64,000 bases of DNA from Sphingomonas sp. DG1-23. Lineage in GTDB: Bacteria > Pseudomonadota > Alphaproteobacteria > Sphingomonadales > Sphingomonadaceae. The notes under the pieces were generated by a model that had not been told where the DNA came from, made no database searches, and saw only the letters and a list, made by a program, of their open reading frames with translations. This document shows positions 15,462-25,189 of this stretch, piece after piece. The stretch lies in assembly GCF_030730875.1 (NCBI RefSeq), contig NZ_JAVAMA010000002.1, positions 124,001 through 188,000 of the forward strand, read 5' to 3'. Every line of letters starts with the position of its first letter. The stretch's first letter is position 1. Both the position numbers and the translations under genes were made by a program.

Positions 15462-16025
15462 TCAATGATAATTGGTCATCGCCAGCAACATCGGCAGCGA
15501 CAGCAGCACGTTGAGACGCGAGGCGATCATCGCGGTCCTTGCCGCCCTCGCCTTGACGGCGTCGTCGGCCTCGACCAGGCCGAGCGCCTTTTTCTGGTTC
15601 GGCCAGATGACGAACCAAACATTGGCCGCCATGAACAGCGCAAGCCACATGCCGATGCCGATCAACCGGGCATTGTCGCGCAGCAGCAGCGCATCCTCGA
15701 GTTCGTCGTAGAGCCAGGCGAGGATCAGCCCGGTGATCACGGTGAGCAAGGCGGCCCAACGGAAGAAGAACAAGGCCTTGGGTGCGATGAATTTCGATAT
15801 GCCCGGCTTCAGTTCGGCGGGGATCCTGGGCATCGTCGGTATCTGGACGAAGTTGAAATAGTAGAGCAGCCCGATCCATGTGATGCCGAAGAAGACGTGG
15901 AGCCATTGGAACACGCCGTTCCACAGGCCCAGCGGCGGCGCGAAATAGGGTGCGAACATCAACCCGATCGCGAGCACGAGGCTGACCGCCAGCACCGCGT
16001 GCAGATTGCCGAAAAACTTGTCCAT
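15462..16025 (-). CDS. PuuD-like membrane protein (urate oxidase N-terminal domain), no cytochrome c domain
   Basis: A 187-residue protein with about four membrane helices. The segment WLHVFFGITWIGLLYYFNFVQIP, with a histidine in a membrane helix, and the later FFFRWAALLTVITGLILAW and MAANVWFVIWPNQKKAL match the membrane domain of the PuuD/urate-oxidase-N family. Characterised PuuD proteins carry a C-terminal cytochrome c domain for urate oxidation; it is missing here and no purine-degradation genes are nearby. The catalytic role is therefore uncertain. It is convergent with pspF. Confidence 0.65.
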   Translation of the reverse strand: MDKFFGNLHAVLAVSLVLAIGLMFAPYFAPPLGLWNGVFQWLHVFFGITWIGLLYYFNFVQIPTMPRIPAELKPGISKFIAPKALFFFRWAALLTVITGLILAWLYDELEDALLLRDNARLIGIGMWLALFMAANVWFVIWPNQKKALGLVEADDAVKARAARTAMIASRLNVLLSLPMLLAMTNYH

Positions 16026-16211
16026 GCGATTGCTCCCCTCGTTCTGCGGCGCCGATTGCCCCCGGCGCCTGCGGAAGGCAGCTTAAGATCGGAATTTTCG
16101 TTTGTCACACGCAACGAAATTTGCGGGACAGAAGGGGTTTTTCGGAGCTAGGGGAGGACCGCTTCCCGCCGCGGATCGTTGTGCGGGTGAACCGAACACG
16201 GAGTATCCCCC

Positions 16212-16832
16212 ATGGCTTTCGAACTTCCCGCGCTGCCTTATGCCAAGGATGCGCTTGCTCCGCACATGTCGGCGGAGACGCTCGAATTCCATCACGGCAA
16301 GCATCACAAGGCCTATGTCGACAAGACCAACGGCTTCGTGGTCGAGAAGGGTCTCGAGGGCCTCAAGCTTTCCGAGGTGATCCAGAAGGCCAAGGAGACC
16401 GGCGACAAGGGCCTGTTCAACAACTCCGCGCAGGTGTGGAACCACAGCTTCTTCTGGCAGTGCCTGAGCCCCGAGAAGCAGGCGCCGACCGGCAAGCTCG
16501 CCGATCTGATCAACGACGGCTTCGGCTCGGCCGACGCGCTGGTCAAGCAGCTGGTGACCGAATCGACCAACCATTTCGCCAGCGGCTGGGGCTGGCTGGT
16601 GCTCGACGGCGGCAAGCTCAAGGTAACGTCGCTGCACGATGCCGACACGCCGGTGGTGTATGAAGGCATGCAGCCGCTGCTGACGATCGACGTGTGGGAG
16701 CATGCTTATTACGTCGATTACCGCAATGCGCGTCCGGCCTATCTCGACGCGGTCTCGGCGAATCTGATCAACTGGGAATTCGTCGCGCAGAATCTCGACG
16801 GCGCAGGCGTGCGCCGGGCGGATCAGGGCTGA
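16212..16832 (+). CDS. sodB: Iron/manganese superoxide dismutase
   Basis: A 206-residue enzyme that converts superoxide to oxygen and hydrogen peroxide in the cytoplasm. Metal ligands are H27 (EFHHGKHH), H78 (QVWNHSFFW), D160 and H164 (IDVWEHAYYVDY). The residues NNSAQVWNH and the SGWGWLV segment are closer to the iron-type enzymes, so sodB is used. There is no signal peptide. The ATG at 16212 follows GGAGTATCCCCC. It is monocistronic, followed by a large inverted repeat. Confidence 0.93.
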   Translation: MAFELPALPYAKDALAPHMSAETLEFHHGKHHKAYVDKTNGFVVEKGLEGLKLSEVIQKAKETGDKGLFNNSAQVWNHSFFWQCLSPEKQAPTGKLADLINDGFGSADALVKQLVTESTNHFASGWGWLVLDGGKLKVTSLHDADTPVVYEGMQPLLTIDVWEHAYYVDYRNARPAYLDAVSANLINWEFVAQNLDGAGVRRADQG

Positions 16833-16840
16833 GCCGAATT

Positions 16841-16980
16841 TCCCTCTCCCCTTGTGGGAGAGGGAGGGAGCCGATGAAATCGGCGGAAGGGTGAGGGGGG
16901 TGAGACTCATGTCCCCCTCATCCTTCCCACTCGCTCGCGAGCGGGCGCCTTCCTTCTCCCACAAGGGGAGAAGGAATTTC
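16841..16980. repeat. Long inverted repeat between sodB and yciB
   Basis: The arm CCCTCTCCCCTTGTGGGAGAGGG (about 16842) is repeated in opposite sense as CTTCTCCCACAAGGGGAGAAGG (about 16954-16977), enclosing a second internal pair (GGGTGAGGGGGGTGAGAC and GTCCCCCTCATCC). It lies between convergent genes, so it may terminate both. The unit resembles the hairpins at 15433 and 53453. Confidence 0.75.
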
Positions 16981-17598
16981 TCACCCCTCGGGGGGCAGCG
17001 GCGCGTCTTCGGGCTTTTCGAGCTGGAGGCCGTGCTTGAGCAGCATCGGGATGTTGAGCATCGCGAACACCAGAGTCATCGGGATCACCGCCCAGGTCTT
17101 GAAGGTGACCCATTGATCCCAGTTCAGCGCGTGGCGCATCGCTTCGTTGAGCACCGCCATCGCGAGGAAGAATCCGGTCCAGTTGATCGTCAGCAGCCGC
17201 CAGCCCTTGGCCGACAGTCCCGGATAAGCGGTCTCGAGCAGGAGCTGGAGCAAGGGCTTCTTCGCGATCAGGCCGTAGCCGAGGATCACCGCAAACATCG
17301 TGTAGACGATCGTCGGCTTCATCTGGATGAAGCTCTGATCGTGGAAATAGATGGTCAGCGCGCCGAACGGTAGCACCAGCGCCGCAGTGATCCACAGCAT
17401 CGGCGAGACGTGCTTCGCTTTCCACCACGACAGCAGCATAGCGGCGACCATCGCGACCATGAAGGCGGCGGTGGCGGTGATGATGCGCTGGATCTGCAGG
17501 CCCGGCGCATAGCTGTTGACAAGGAAGAAGATCGCGAGCGGACCGAAATCGATCAGCATGCGCATGCCCGGCGAGAGCGGAGTGCGGGGTTCAGCCAT
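16981..17598 (-). CDS. yciB: Inner membrane-spanning protein YciB (septation protein A family)
   Basis: A 205-residue polytopic membrane protein with five or six helices. The family core is seen in LIDFGPLAIFFLVN and WITAALVLPFGALTIYFHDQSFIQMKPTIVYTMFAVIL. WDQWVTFKTW in the C-terminal half is also typical. YciB affects cell length and envelope integrity in enterobacteria (also named IspZ). It overlaps the ftsY stop by 8 bases, so mtaB, ftsY and yciB form one minus-strand operon. Confidence 0.88.
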   Translation of the reverse strand: MAEPRTPLSPGMRMLIDFGPLAIFFLVNSYAPGLQIQRIITATAAFMVAMVAAMLLSWWKAKHVSPMLWITAALVLPFGALTIYFHDQSFIQMKPTIVYTMFAVILGYGLIAKKPLLQLLLETAYPGLSAKGWRLLTINWTGFFLAMAVLNEAMRHALNWDQWVTFKTWAVIPMTLVFAMLNIPMLLKHGLQLEKPEDAPLPPEG

Positions 17599-18529
17599 GG
17601 GTGAGCGCCTCCACGCCGGCGATGATGCGGGCGACTTCGTTGGCGTCGAACGGGCGGAGGTCGTCGACCTTCTCGCCGACGCCGATCGCGTGGATGGGGA
17701 GGCCGTATTTCTCGGCGGCGGCGACGAGCACGCCGCCGCGGGCGGTGCCGTCGAGCTTGGTCATGACGAGGCCGGTGACTCCGGCGACTTCCTTGAACAC
17801 CTCGATCTGGCTCAATGCGTTCTGTCCGGTAGTGGCGTCGAGGACGAGGACGACGTCGTGCGGCGCCGCGGGGTTGAGCCGGCCGAGCACGCGGCGGATC
17901 TTGGCGAGCTCGTCCATCAGCTCGCGCTTGTTCTGGAGCCGGCCGGCGGTGTCGACGATGAGCACGTCGATGCCGGTCGCGGTTGCCTGCTTGACCGCTT
18001 CGAAGACGATCCCCGCCGCGTCGCCGCCTTCGGGGCCGGTGACGATCGGCACGCCGATCCGCTCGGCCCAGGTCTTGAGCTGACCGATCGCGGCGGCGCG
18101 GAAAGTGTCGCCGGCGGCGAGCATCACGCCGTAATCCTGCTCGACAAGGAGATTGGCGAGCTTGGCGATCGTGGTGGTTTTGCCGCTGCCATTGACGCCG
18201 ATGACGAGGATCACCTGCGGGCGCGGAAAGGCCTCGATCTCGAGATGCTTCGCGACCGGGGCGAGCGCCTTCTCGATCTCCTCGGCGACGACGAGGCGGA
18301 TGCCGAGCTCCTCCATGTTGCGCTCATACTGCCCCTCGGCAAGGCGGGCGCGGACCTTGGCGGCGGTGCCGGGGCCGAGATCGGAGGCGATCAGCGCTTC
18401 CTCGATATCGTCGAGCGTGGCGTCGTCGAGCCGCGCGCCCGAGAGGCCGGCGAGATTGCCGAGCAACCGGTCCGAGGTCTTCTTGAAACCGCCGAGCAAT
18501 TTGTTGTGCCACGAGGGACTGCTGCTCAT
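17591..18529 (-). CDS. ftsY: Signal recognition particle receptor FtsY
   Basis: A 312-residue SRP GTPase. N domain to about residue 95, then G domain with P-loop GVNGSGKTTTIAKLA, DTAGRLQNK, and TKLDGTARGG, ending GVGEKVDDLRPFDANEVARII. FtsY receives the SRP-ribosome complex at the membrane. The acidic A domain of E. coli FtsY is nearly absent here, as in many alphaproteobacteria. ATG 18529 overlaps the mtaB stop (ATGA); the frame continues upstream only as a shadow of mtaB. Its partner gene ffh lies 4 kb away at 22325. Confidence 0.95.
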   Translation of the reverse strand: MSSSPSWHNKLLGGFKKTSDRLLGNLAGLSGARLDDATLDDIEEALIASDLGPGTAAKVRARLAEGQYERNMEELGIRLVVAEEIEKALAPVAKHLEIEAFPRPQVILVIGVNGSGKTTTIAKLANLLVEQDYGVMLAAGDTFRAAAIGQLKTWAERIGVPIVTGPEGGDAAGIVFEAVKQATATGIDVLIVDTAGRLQNKRELMDELAKIRRVLGRLNPAAPHDVVLVLDATTGQNALSQIEVFKEVAGVTGLVMTKLDGTARGGVLVAAAEKYGLPIHAIGVGEKVDDLRPFDANEVARIIAGVEALTHG

Positions 18530-19749
18530 GCGATCAGCTTCCCGTCCTCGATGGCCTTGATGGTCACGGTCACGATATCTCCAACTCGGGCAGGGGCGAG
18601 CCGCACCTCGGCGAAATTGCCGGCATGGCCGCGGTCGCCGGGGCGCTCTACCAATATTTGCTGCTTGCTGCCTATCAGGCTTTGCAGCCAGCGCGAACGA
18701 TGGGCAGCGGCCGCCTCGCGCAGGCGCGCGGCGCGAGCCTTGACGATTGCGGGCGCGACCTGCGGCATGCGCGCGGCGGGGGTGCCGGCGCGCGGGCTGT
18801 ACGGGAAGATGTGGGGGTGGACCACGTCGCAGTCCTCGATCAGCGCGAGCGTGTTGGCGAACATCGCCGCGTCCTCGGTGGGGAAGCCGGCGATCAGATC
18901 GGCGCCGATCGCCACGTCGGGGCGGGCGGCCTTGAGGCGTTGGACCAGCGCGACGCTCTCGGCGCGGCTGTGTCGGCGCTTCATCCGCTTGAGCACCATG
19001 TCGTCGCCGGCCTGGAGCGAGAGATGGACATGCGGCTGAAGGCGCGGCTCCTGGGTGAGCAAGGCGAACAGCCGGTCGTCGATCTCGACGCCGTCGAGCG
19101 AGGAGAGGCGCAGGCGGCGAAGCTGCGGAACGTGCGTGAGAATGCGCTCGACCAATTGACCGAGGCTCGGGCTGCCGGGAAGGTCGGGGCCGTAGCTGGT
19201 CAGGTCGACTCCGGTGAGGACGATCTCGGCATGGCTTTCGGCGAGCGCGGCGATGCGATCGATCACCGCGCCGGCAGGGACCGAGCGGCTGTTGCCGCGG
19301 CCATGGGGGATTGCGCAGAACGTGCAGCGATGGTCGCAACCGTTCTGGACCTCGACAAAGGCGCGGGCGTGAGTCGAGAAGCTCGCGGCAAGATGCGGCG
19401 CTGTCTCGCGTACCGCCATGATGTCCTGGACGAGGACCCGGTCGTAAGCTTCCCAAGCTTCCGGCCGGAGCTTCTCGGCATTGCCGATCACCCGGTTCAC
19501 TTCGGGCATCGCCGCGAAACCGGCGGGATCGATCTGCGCGGCGCACCCGGTCACCACCAGTTCGGCGCCGGGGCTTTCGCGCCGGGCACGGCGGATCGCT
19601 TGCCGGGTCTGCTTGACGGCTTCATTGGTGACCGCGCAGCTGTTGACCACGATCGTGTCACGCCCCGTCAGCAGCGCACGGATCGACTCGCCCTCGGCAA
19701 GGTTGAGACGGCAACCCATATTGATGATCTGGGGTGAGGAGCACGGCAT
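18526..19749 (-). CDS. mtaB: tRNA t6A37 methylthiotransferase MtaB
   Basis: A 407-residue radical SAM methylthiotransferase. The N-terminal UPF0004 domain has cluster ligands C13, C38 and C69; the radical SAM motif is C138, C142, C145 (GCDHRCTFC). A short TRAM-like C-terminus follows. It adds the 2-methylthio group to N6-threonylcarbamoyladenosine at position 37 of tRNAs reading ANN codons. Start ATG 19749 is chosen by the N-terminal family pattern (IINMGCRLNLAEGE). It overlaps ftsY and is divergent from the DUF924 gene 18 bp away. Confidence 0.92.
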   Translation of the reverse strand: MPCSSPQIINMGCRLNLAEGESIRALLTGRDTIVVNSCAVTNEAVKQTRQAIRRARRESPGAELVVTGCAAQIDPAGFAAMPEVNRVIGNAEKLRPEAWEAYDRVLVQDIMAVRETAPHLAASFSTHARAFVEVQNGCDHRCTFCAIPHGRGNSRSVPAGAVIDRIAALAESHAEIVLTGVDLTSYGPDLPGSPSLGQLVERILTHVPQLRRLRLSSLDGVEIDDRLFALLTQEPRLQPHVHLSLQAGDDMVLKRMKRRHSRAESVALVQRLKAARPDVAIGADLIAGFPTEDAAMFANTLALIEDCDVVHPHIFPYSPRAGTPAARMPQVAPAIVKARAARLREAAAAHRSRWLQSLIGSKQQILVERPGDRGHAGNFAEVRLAPARVGDIVTVTIKAIEDGKLIA

Positions 19750-19766
19750 TGGCGAGCGATCTAGGC

Positions 19767-20327
19767 ATGGCGGCGTCGGAAGTCCACGCGAAGGCGGGCG
19801 AAGTCCTTGCCTTCTGGTTCGAGGCGCTGATGCCCGAGCAATGGTTCGCCAAATCCGACGGGCTCGATCGCGAGATCGGCGAGCGGTTCGAGGCACTGCG
19901 CATCGCGGTGCTCGAGAGCGAGGCGGCGGGATGGTGCGACAGCCCCGAGACCCTGCTCGCCGCAGTGATCCTGCTCGACCAGTTCAGCCGCAACGTCCAT
20001 CGCGGTACTGCGCAGGCCTTCGCCGCCGATCCGCTGGCACAGGAGCTGGCGAGCCTCGCGGTCGAGCGCGGCTGGGACCGCGCCATGACTCCGCAGCAGC
20101 GCCAGTTCCTCTATCTACCCTTCGAGCATGCCGAGAGCCGCGAACTGCAGGCGGTGAGCCTGAGCTGTTTCGAGACGCTGGGGCCGGGCGAAGTGCTCGA
20201 ATATGCCCGGCAGCATGCCGAGGTGATCGCCCGCTACGGGCGGTTCCCGAGCCGGAACGCGGCGCTCGGGCGGATTTCGACTCCGGCGGAAGAGGAATAT
20301 CTCAGCCGGCCGGGAGCGGGGTGGTGA
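19767..20327 (+). CDS. DUF924 family protein
   Basis: A 186-residue helical protein with the DUF924 hallmarks: VLAFWFEALMPEQWF near the N-terminus, ILLDQFSRNVHRGT, and FLYLPFEHAESRELQ followed by a second repeat-like helix set. The fold is TPR-like in the family. No enzymatic role is established. ATG 19767 is used because the upstream part overlaps mtaB's first codons. It is monocistronic and followed by a pair of palindromes. Confidence 0.85.
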   Translation: MAASEVHAKAGEVLAFWFEALMPEQWFAKSDGLDREIGERFEALRIAVLESEAAGWCDSPETLLAAVILLDQFSRNVHRGTAQAFAADPLAQELASLAVERGWDRAMTPQQRQFLYLPFEHAESRELQAVSLSCFETLGPGEVLEYARQHAEVIARYGRFPSRNAALGRISTPAEEEYLSRPGAGW

Positions 20328-20337
20328 TGCATTTATC

Positions 20338-20413
20338 GTCACCCCGGCGAAGGCCGGGGTTTCGCACCGCCCATTCGCTCGCGACCTGAGGTCCCGGCGT
20401 TCGCCGGGGGGGA
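20338..20413. repeat. Pair of CCCGGC palindromes
   Basis: Two hairpins, ACCCCGGCGAAGGCCGGGGT at 20341-20360 and CCCGGCGTTCGCCGGG at about 20393-20408, lie between convergent genes. They are of the same class as those at 10473, 23814 and 43450 and may act as terminators. Confidence 0.7.
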
Positions 20414-20416
20414 CGC

Positions 20417-22015
<1,599 letters not shown>

Positions 22016-22324
22016 CGTGTCTTCCTCGATATCCAGCGACATTGCCGGCACGTGCCCCTTGAACGATAAGGGGCGAGACTGCACCGTCACGGTGTAGATC
22101 GGGTTAAGTGGCGCGCTTTCCGAAAGGTTACCGGGCGAACGGCCGTCTGCGCCTGCGGTGCGAGGTTGCGCTCGTCGGCATCTGTCGCTATGTGCGCCTC
22201 CGACCGTTCCCGTGGAACGCGAACATCGTGCGCCCCGAGGGGTGACGCCGGCCGACGAGGTTTCGTCCGCCGGCGTGTTTTGCGTTTGGCGGGACGATCG
22301 TGATTTTGGAGTAATCTTGGTCCC
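22016..22324. other. Divergent intergenic region with a terminator-like hairpin before ffh
   Basis: Separates the GGDEF-EAL gene from ffh. At 22245-22258 and 22263-22276 there is a 14-bp stem with one mismatch (ACGCCGGCCGACGA / TCGTCCGCCGGCGT), a 4-nt loop, then GTTTT on the plus strand. It looks like an intrinsic terminator in the ffh leader and could be an attenuator or the end of a short transcript. I see no SRP RNA core here. Confidence 0.5.
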
Positions 22325-23809
22325 ATGTTCGACAGTCTGAGCGATCGGCTAGGCGGCGTCTTCGAGCGTCTGCGCGGGCGTGGTGCGCTGGGCGAGGCCG
22401 ACGTCCGCACGGCGATGCGCGAAGTGCGGATCGCGTTGCTGGAGGCCGACGTCGCGCTTCCGGTCGCGCGCGACTTCGTCGACAAGGTCACCGAACAGGC
22501 GATCGGCCATCAGGTCCTGCGCTCGGTCACCCCGGGCCAGCAGGTCGTCAAGATCGTCCATGACGCGCTGGTCGACATGCTCGGCAGCGACACCGCCGAG
22601 CTCGATCTCGCGGTCACCCCGCCCGCGGTGATCATGCTGGTCGGCCTGCAGGGCTCGGGCAAGACCACCACGACCGCCAAGCTGGCGAAGCTGCTGACCA
22701 AGGCGCAGGGCAAGAAGGTGATGATGGCGTCGCTCGACGTCAATCGCCCGGCCGCGCAGGAGCAGCTCGCGGTGCTCGGCACCCAGACCGAAGTGTCGAC
22801 CTTGCCGATCGTCGCCGGCCAGTCGCCGGTCGAGATCGCGAAGCGCGCGCTGAGCGCGGCGAAGCTGCAGGGCTTCGACGTGCTGATGCTCGATACTGCG
22901 GGCCGGCTCCACGTCGATCAGGCGCTGATGGACGAGATGAAGGCGGTCGCCGACATCGCGAAGCCGGCCGAGATCCTGCTGGTCGTCGACAGCCTGACCG
23001 GCCAGGACGCGGTCAACGTTGCTTCGAGCTTCTCGGAGCAGGTGCCGCTGACCGGCGTCATCCTGACCCGCATGGACGGCGATGCCCGCGGCGGTGCGGC
23101 GCTGTCGATGCGCGCGGTCACCGGCAAGCCGATCAAGTTCGCCGGCATGGGCGAGAAGCTCGACCAGATCGAGCCGTTCCATCCCAAGCGCGTCGCCGGC
23201 CGCATCCTCGGCATGGGCGACGTGGTCAGCCTCGTCGAGCGCGCTGCCGAGTCGATCCAGCAGGAAGACGCCGAACGGATGGCGAACCGGCTCGCCAAGG
23301 GCCAGTTCGACATGAACGACCTGCGCAGCCAGCTCCAGCAGATGCGCCGGATGGGCGGCATCGGCGCGTTGGCCGGCATGATCCCGGGAATGAAGAAGGC
23401 GCAGGCCGCGGCCGATCAGGCGGGCGGCGACAAGGTGCTGCTCCGCTTCGACGCGATGATCACGTCGATGACTCCCAAGGAGCGCGCCAAGCCCGAATTG
23501 CTCAACGCCAAGCGCAAGATCCGCATCGCCAAGGGCAGCGGCACCACCGTGCAGGACGTCAACAAGCTCCTGAAGATGCATCAGGAGATGCAGACCGCGA
23601 TGAAGCGGCTCAAGAAGATGGGCGGATTGAAGGGCATGCTCGGCATGCTCGGCAAAGGCGGCCCCGGCGGCGGGATGAGCGGGATCGGCAATGCGCTCGG
23701 CGGGCCCGAAATGGGTGAGATGATGGGCAAGATGGGCGGCGGGCTTCCCGGCCTTCCCGGCACGCCCAACCTGCCGCCCGGCTTCGAAAATTTTTTGAAG
23801 AAGAAATAG
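22325..23809 (+). CDS. ffh: Signal recognition particle protein Ffh
   Basis: A 494-residue SRP54 protein: N domain, G domain with P-loop GLQGSGKTTTTAKLA, DTAGRLHVD and TRMDGDARGGAAL, then the methionine-rich M domain. The end is a Gly/Met-rich tail (GMLGMLGKGGPGGGMSG). It binds signal sequences and 4.5S RNA and works with FtsY, also in this window. Full length for alphaproteobacteria. It is about 100 bp upstream of rpsP, with palindromes between. Confidence 0.96.
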   Translation: MFDSLSDRLGGVFERLRGRGALGEADVRTAMREVRIALLEADVALPVARDFVDKVTEQAIGHQVLRSVTPGQQVVKIVHDALVDMLGSDTAELDLAVTPPAVIMLVGLQGSGKTTTTAKLAKLLTKAQGKKVMMASLDVNRPAAQEQLAVLGTQTEVSTLPIVAGQSPVEIAKRALSAAKLQGFDVLMLDTAGRLHVDQALMDEMKAVADIAKPAEILLVVDSLTGQDAVNVASSFSEQVPLTGVILTRMDGDARGGAALSMRAVTGKPIKFAGMGEKLDQIEPFHPKRVAGRILGMGDVVSLVERAAESIQQEDAERMANRLAKGQFDMNDLRSQLQQMRRMGGIGALAGMIPGMKKAQAAADQAGGDKVLLRFDAMITSMTPKERAKPELLNAKRKIRIAKGSGTTVQDVNKLLKMHQEMQTAMKRLKKMGGLKGMLGMLGKGGPGGGMSGIGNALGGPEMGEMMGKMGGGLPGLPGTPNLPPGFENFLKKK

Positions 23810-23813
23810 CCGT

Positions 23814-23885
23814 CTTCCCGGCGAACGCCGGGGCCTCAGGCGGCAGGCACTACAACCATCAGATCCCGGCGTGCGCCGGGATGAC
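23814..23885. repeat. Pair of CCCGGC palindromes between ffh and rpsP
   Basis: Hairpins CTTCCCGGCGAACGCCGGGG (23814-23833) and GATCCCGGCGTGCGCCGGGATGAC (about 23862-23885). They probably end or process the ffh transcript before rpsP. The second has the common GATCCCGGC...GCCGGGATGAC form repeated at 43502. Confidence 0.7.
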
Positions 23886-23911
23886 GAAAGTGGAAAGAAG
23901 GAAGATTTGTA

Positions 23912-24475
23912 ATGGCACTCTCTATGCGTCTTTCGCGCGGTGGCTCGAAGAAGCGCCCTTATTACCGGATCGTGATCGCCGATGCGCGCAGCCCGCGCGA
24001 CGGCAAGTTCATCGAGAAGATCGGCACCTATAATCCGCTGCTCGCCAAGGATGACGAGAAGCGCGTCGTGCTCGACGGCGACCGCGCGAAGCATTGGCTG
24101 AGCGTCGGCGCGCAGCCGACCGACCGCGTCGCCCGCTTCCTCGACGTCATCGGCATCAAGGAGCGCACCGCGAAGAACAACCCGAACAAGGGCAAGCCGG
24201 GCGAGAAGGCCGTCGAGCGCGCCGAGGAGCGCGCCGAGAAGGCCAAGGCCGCCGAGGAAGCCGCTGCCGCGGCAGCAGCAACCCCGGCGCCCGAACCGGT
24301 TGCTGAAGAAGCTCCCGCGGCCGAAGACACCCAGGCCGAGGCTGAGGCAGTCGTCGCTGCCGAAGTCGAAGCCGCAACTGCGGAACCGGCCCCCGAGGCC
24401 GAGCAGGTCGCCGAGGCGGTTGCCGAGCAGGCGCCCGCCGCCGACGCTTCGGCCGAAGAAAAGTCGGAAGGCTGA
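23912..24475 (+). CDS. rpsP: Ribosomal protein S16 with long acidic Ala/Glu-rich extension
   Basis: Residues 1-84 are a normal S16 ([36 protein letters not shown]). Residues about 85-187 are a low-complexity extension: first a Lys/Glu coiled segment ([22 protein letters not shown]), then acidic Ala/Pro/Glu repeats. S16 is usually 80-120 residues, so this is about twice the normal size. S16 binds 16S rRNA early in 30S assembly. GAAGGAAG precedes the ATG. It starts the rpsP-rimM pair. Confidence 0.95.
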   Translation: MALSMRLSRGGSKKRPYYRIVIADARSPRDGKFIEKIGTYNPLLAKDDEKRVVLDGDRAKHWLSVGAQPTDRVARFLDVIGIKERTAKNNPNKGKPGEKAVERAEERAEKAKAAEEAAAAAAATPAPEPVAEEAPAAEDTQAEAEAVVAAEVEAATAEPAPEAEQVAEAVAEQAPAADASAEEKSEG

Positions 24476-24532
24476 GGCATTTGCCGGCCATCGTGCGTTT
24501 CGAAGGGCGAGATACGTCCCAAGGAGTGCAGG

Positions 24533-24682
24533 ATGGCCAGCAAACCCGAAACAGGTCCGGATACCGGGGATCGTGAGAATCCGGGTGGCACCCAGACCAA
24601 TCCCGCAGGCGCGTCCGCCGATGCGCCCGCGGAAGGTGGCGACGATACGCCGCCGGAGCAGCCGGGCTCCCCTGAGGGGTGA
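24533..24682 (+). CDS. 49-aa low-complexity acidic protein between rpsP and rimM
   Basis: A short frame with a strong AAGGAG seven bases before the ATG at 24533. It encodes 49 residues rich in Gly, Pro, Asp, Glu and Ala (starting MASKPETGPDTGDRENPGG). No hydrophobic core is present, so it would be intrinsically disordered. It lies 57 bp after rpsP and 30 bp before rimM on the same strand, so it is probably co-transcribed. The composition resembles the S16 extension just upstream. Function unknown. Confidence 0.6.
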   Translation: MASKPETGPDTGDRENPGGTQTNPAGASADAPAEGGDDTPPEQPGSPEG

Positions 24683-24712
24683 CGCCCGGCGCGTACTGAC
24701 GGGGCGGGCGGC

Positions 24713-25189
24713 ATGAGCGCCGACCGCCCCGTTACGCTCGCAGCCGTGATCGGCGCGCATGGCGTTGCCGGCGAAGTTCGCCTCAAGGTCTTCGCCAGCG
24801 ATCTCGCCAGCTACAAGAGCTTCAACAAGGGGGCGCTGACCCTCAGGAACCTGCGTGCCGGCTCGAACGGCGCGATTGCGCGGTTCGCCGAGGTCGCCGA
24901 CCGCAACGCCGCCGAAGCATTGCGCGGCACCCAGCTCACCGTCCCGCGTTCGGCGCTGCCGCCGCTCGAAGAGGGCGAATATTATCATGTCGACCTGCTC
25001 GGGCTCTCCGCGGTCTCCGATACCGGGGATGCGCTAGGCAAGGTGGTCGCGATCGACAATTACGGCGCGGGCGACGTGCTCGAGATCGAGCGCCCCGACG
25101 GCAAGCGTTTCATGGTGCCGATGCGGCCCGAGGCGGTACCCGAATGGGATGCCGAGCGGCTGGTGATCCACGCCGGCTTCGCCGAATGA
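24713..25189 (+). CDS. rimM: Ribosome maturation factor RimM
   Basis: A 158-residue protein with an N-terminal RimM barrel (LAAVIGAHGVAGEVRLKVF) and a C-terminal PRC-barrel (GEYYHVDLLGLSAVS, VPMRPEAVPEWD). RimM binds S19 and helps 16S processing. Its stop overlaps the next ATG (ATGA). In most bacteria trmD follows at once; here trmD is about 4.9 kb further on. Confidence 0.94.
   Translation: MSADRPVTLAAVIGAHGVAGEVRLKVFASDLASYKSFNKGALTLRNLRAGSNGAIARFAEVADRNAAEALRGTQLTVPRSALPPLEEGEYYHVDLLGLSAVSDTGDALGKVVAIDNYGAGDVLEIERPDGKRFMVPMRPEAVPEWDAERLVIHAGFAE

Noticed and set aside
17591-19546. Long N-terminal extension of ftsY over mtaB
   Set aside because: The upstream 339 codons are antisense-like Arg/Pro-rich sequence in another frame of mtaB; the true start is at 18529.
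22349-24988. 879-codon minus-strand frame opposite ffh-rpsP-rimM
   Set aside because: Shadow of three certain genes; low-complexity Arg/His/Leu/Gly sequence.
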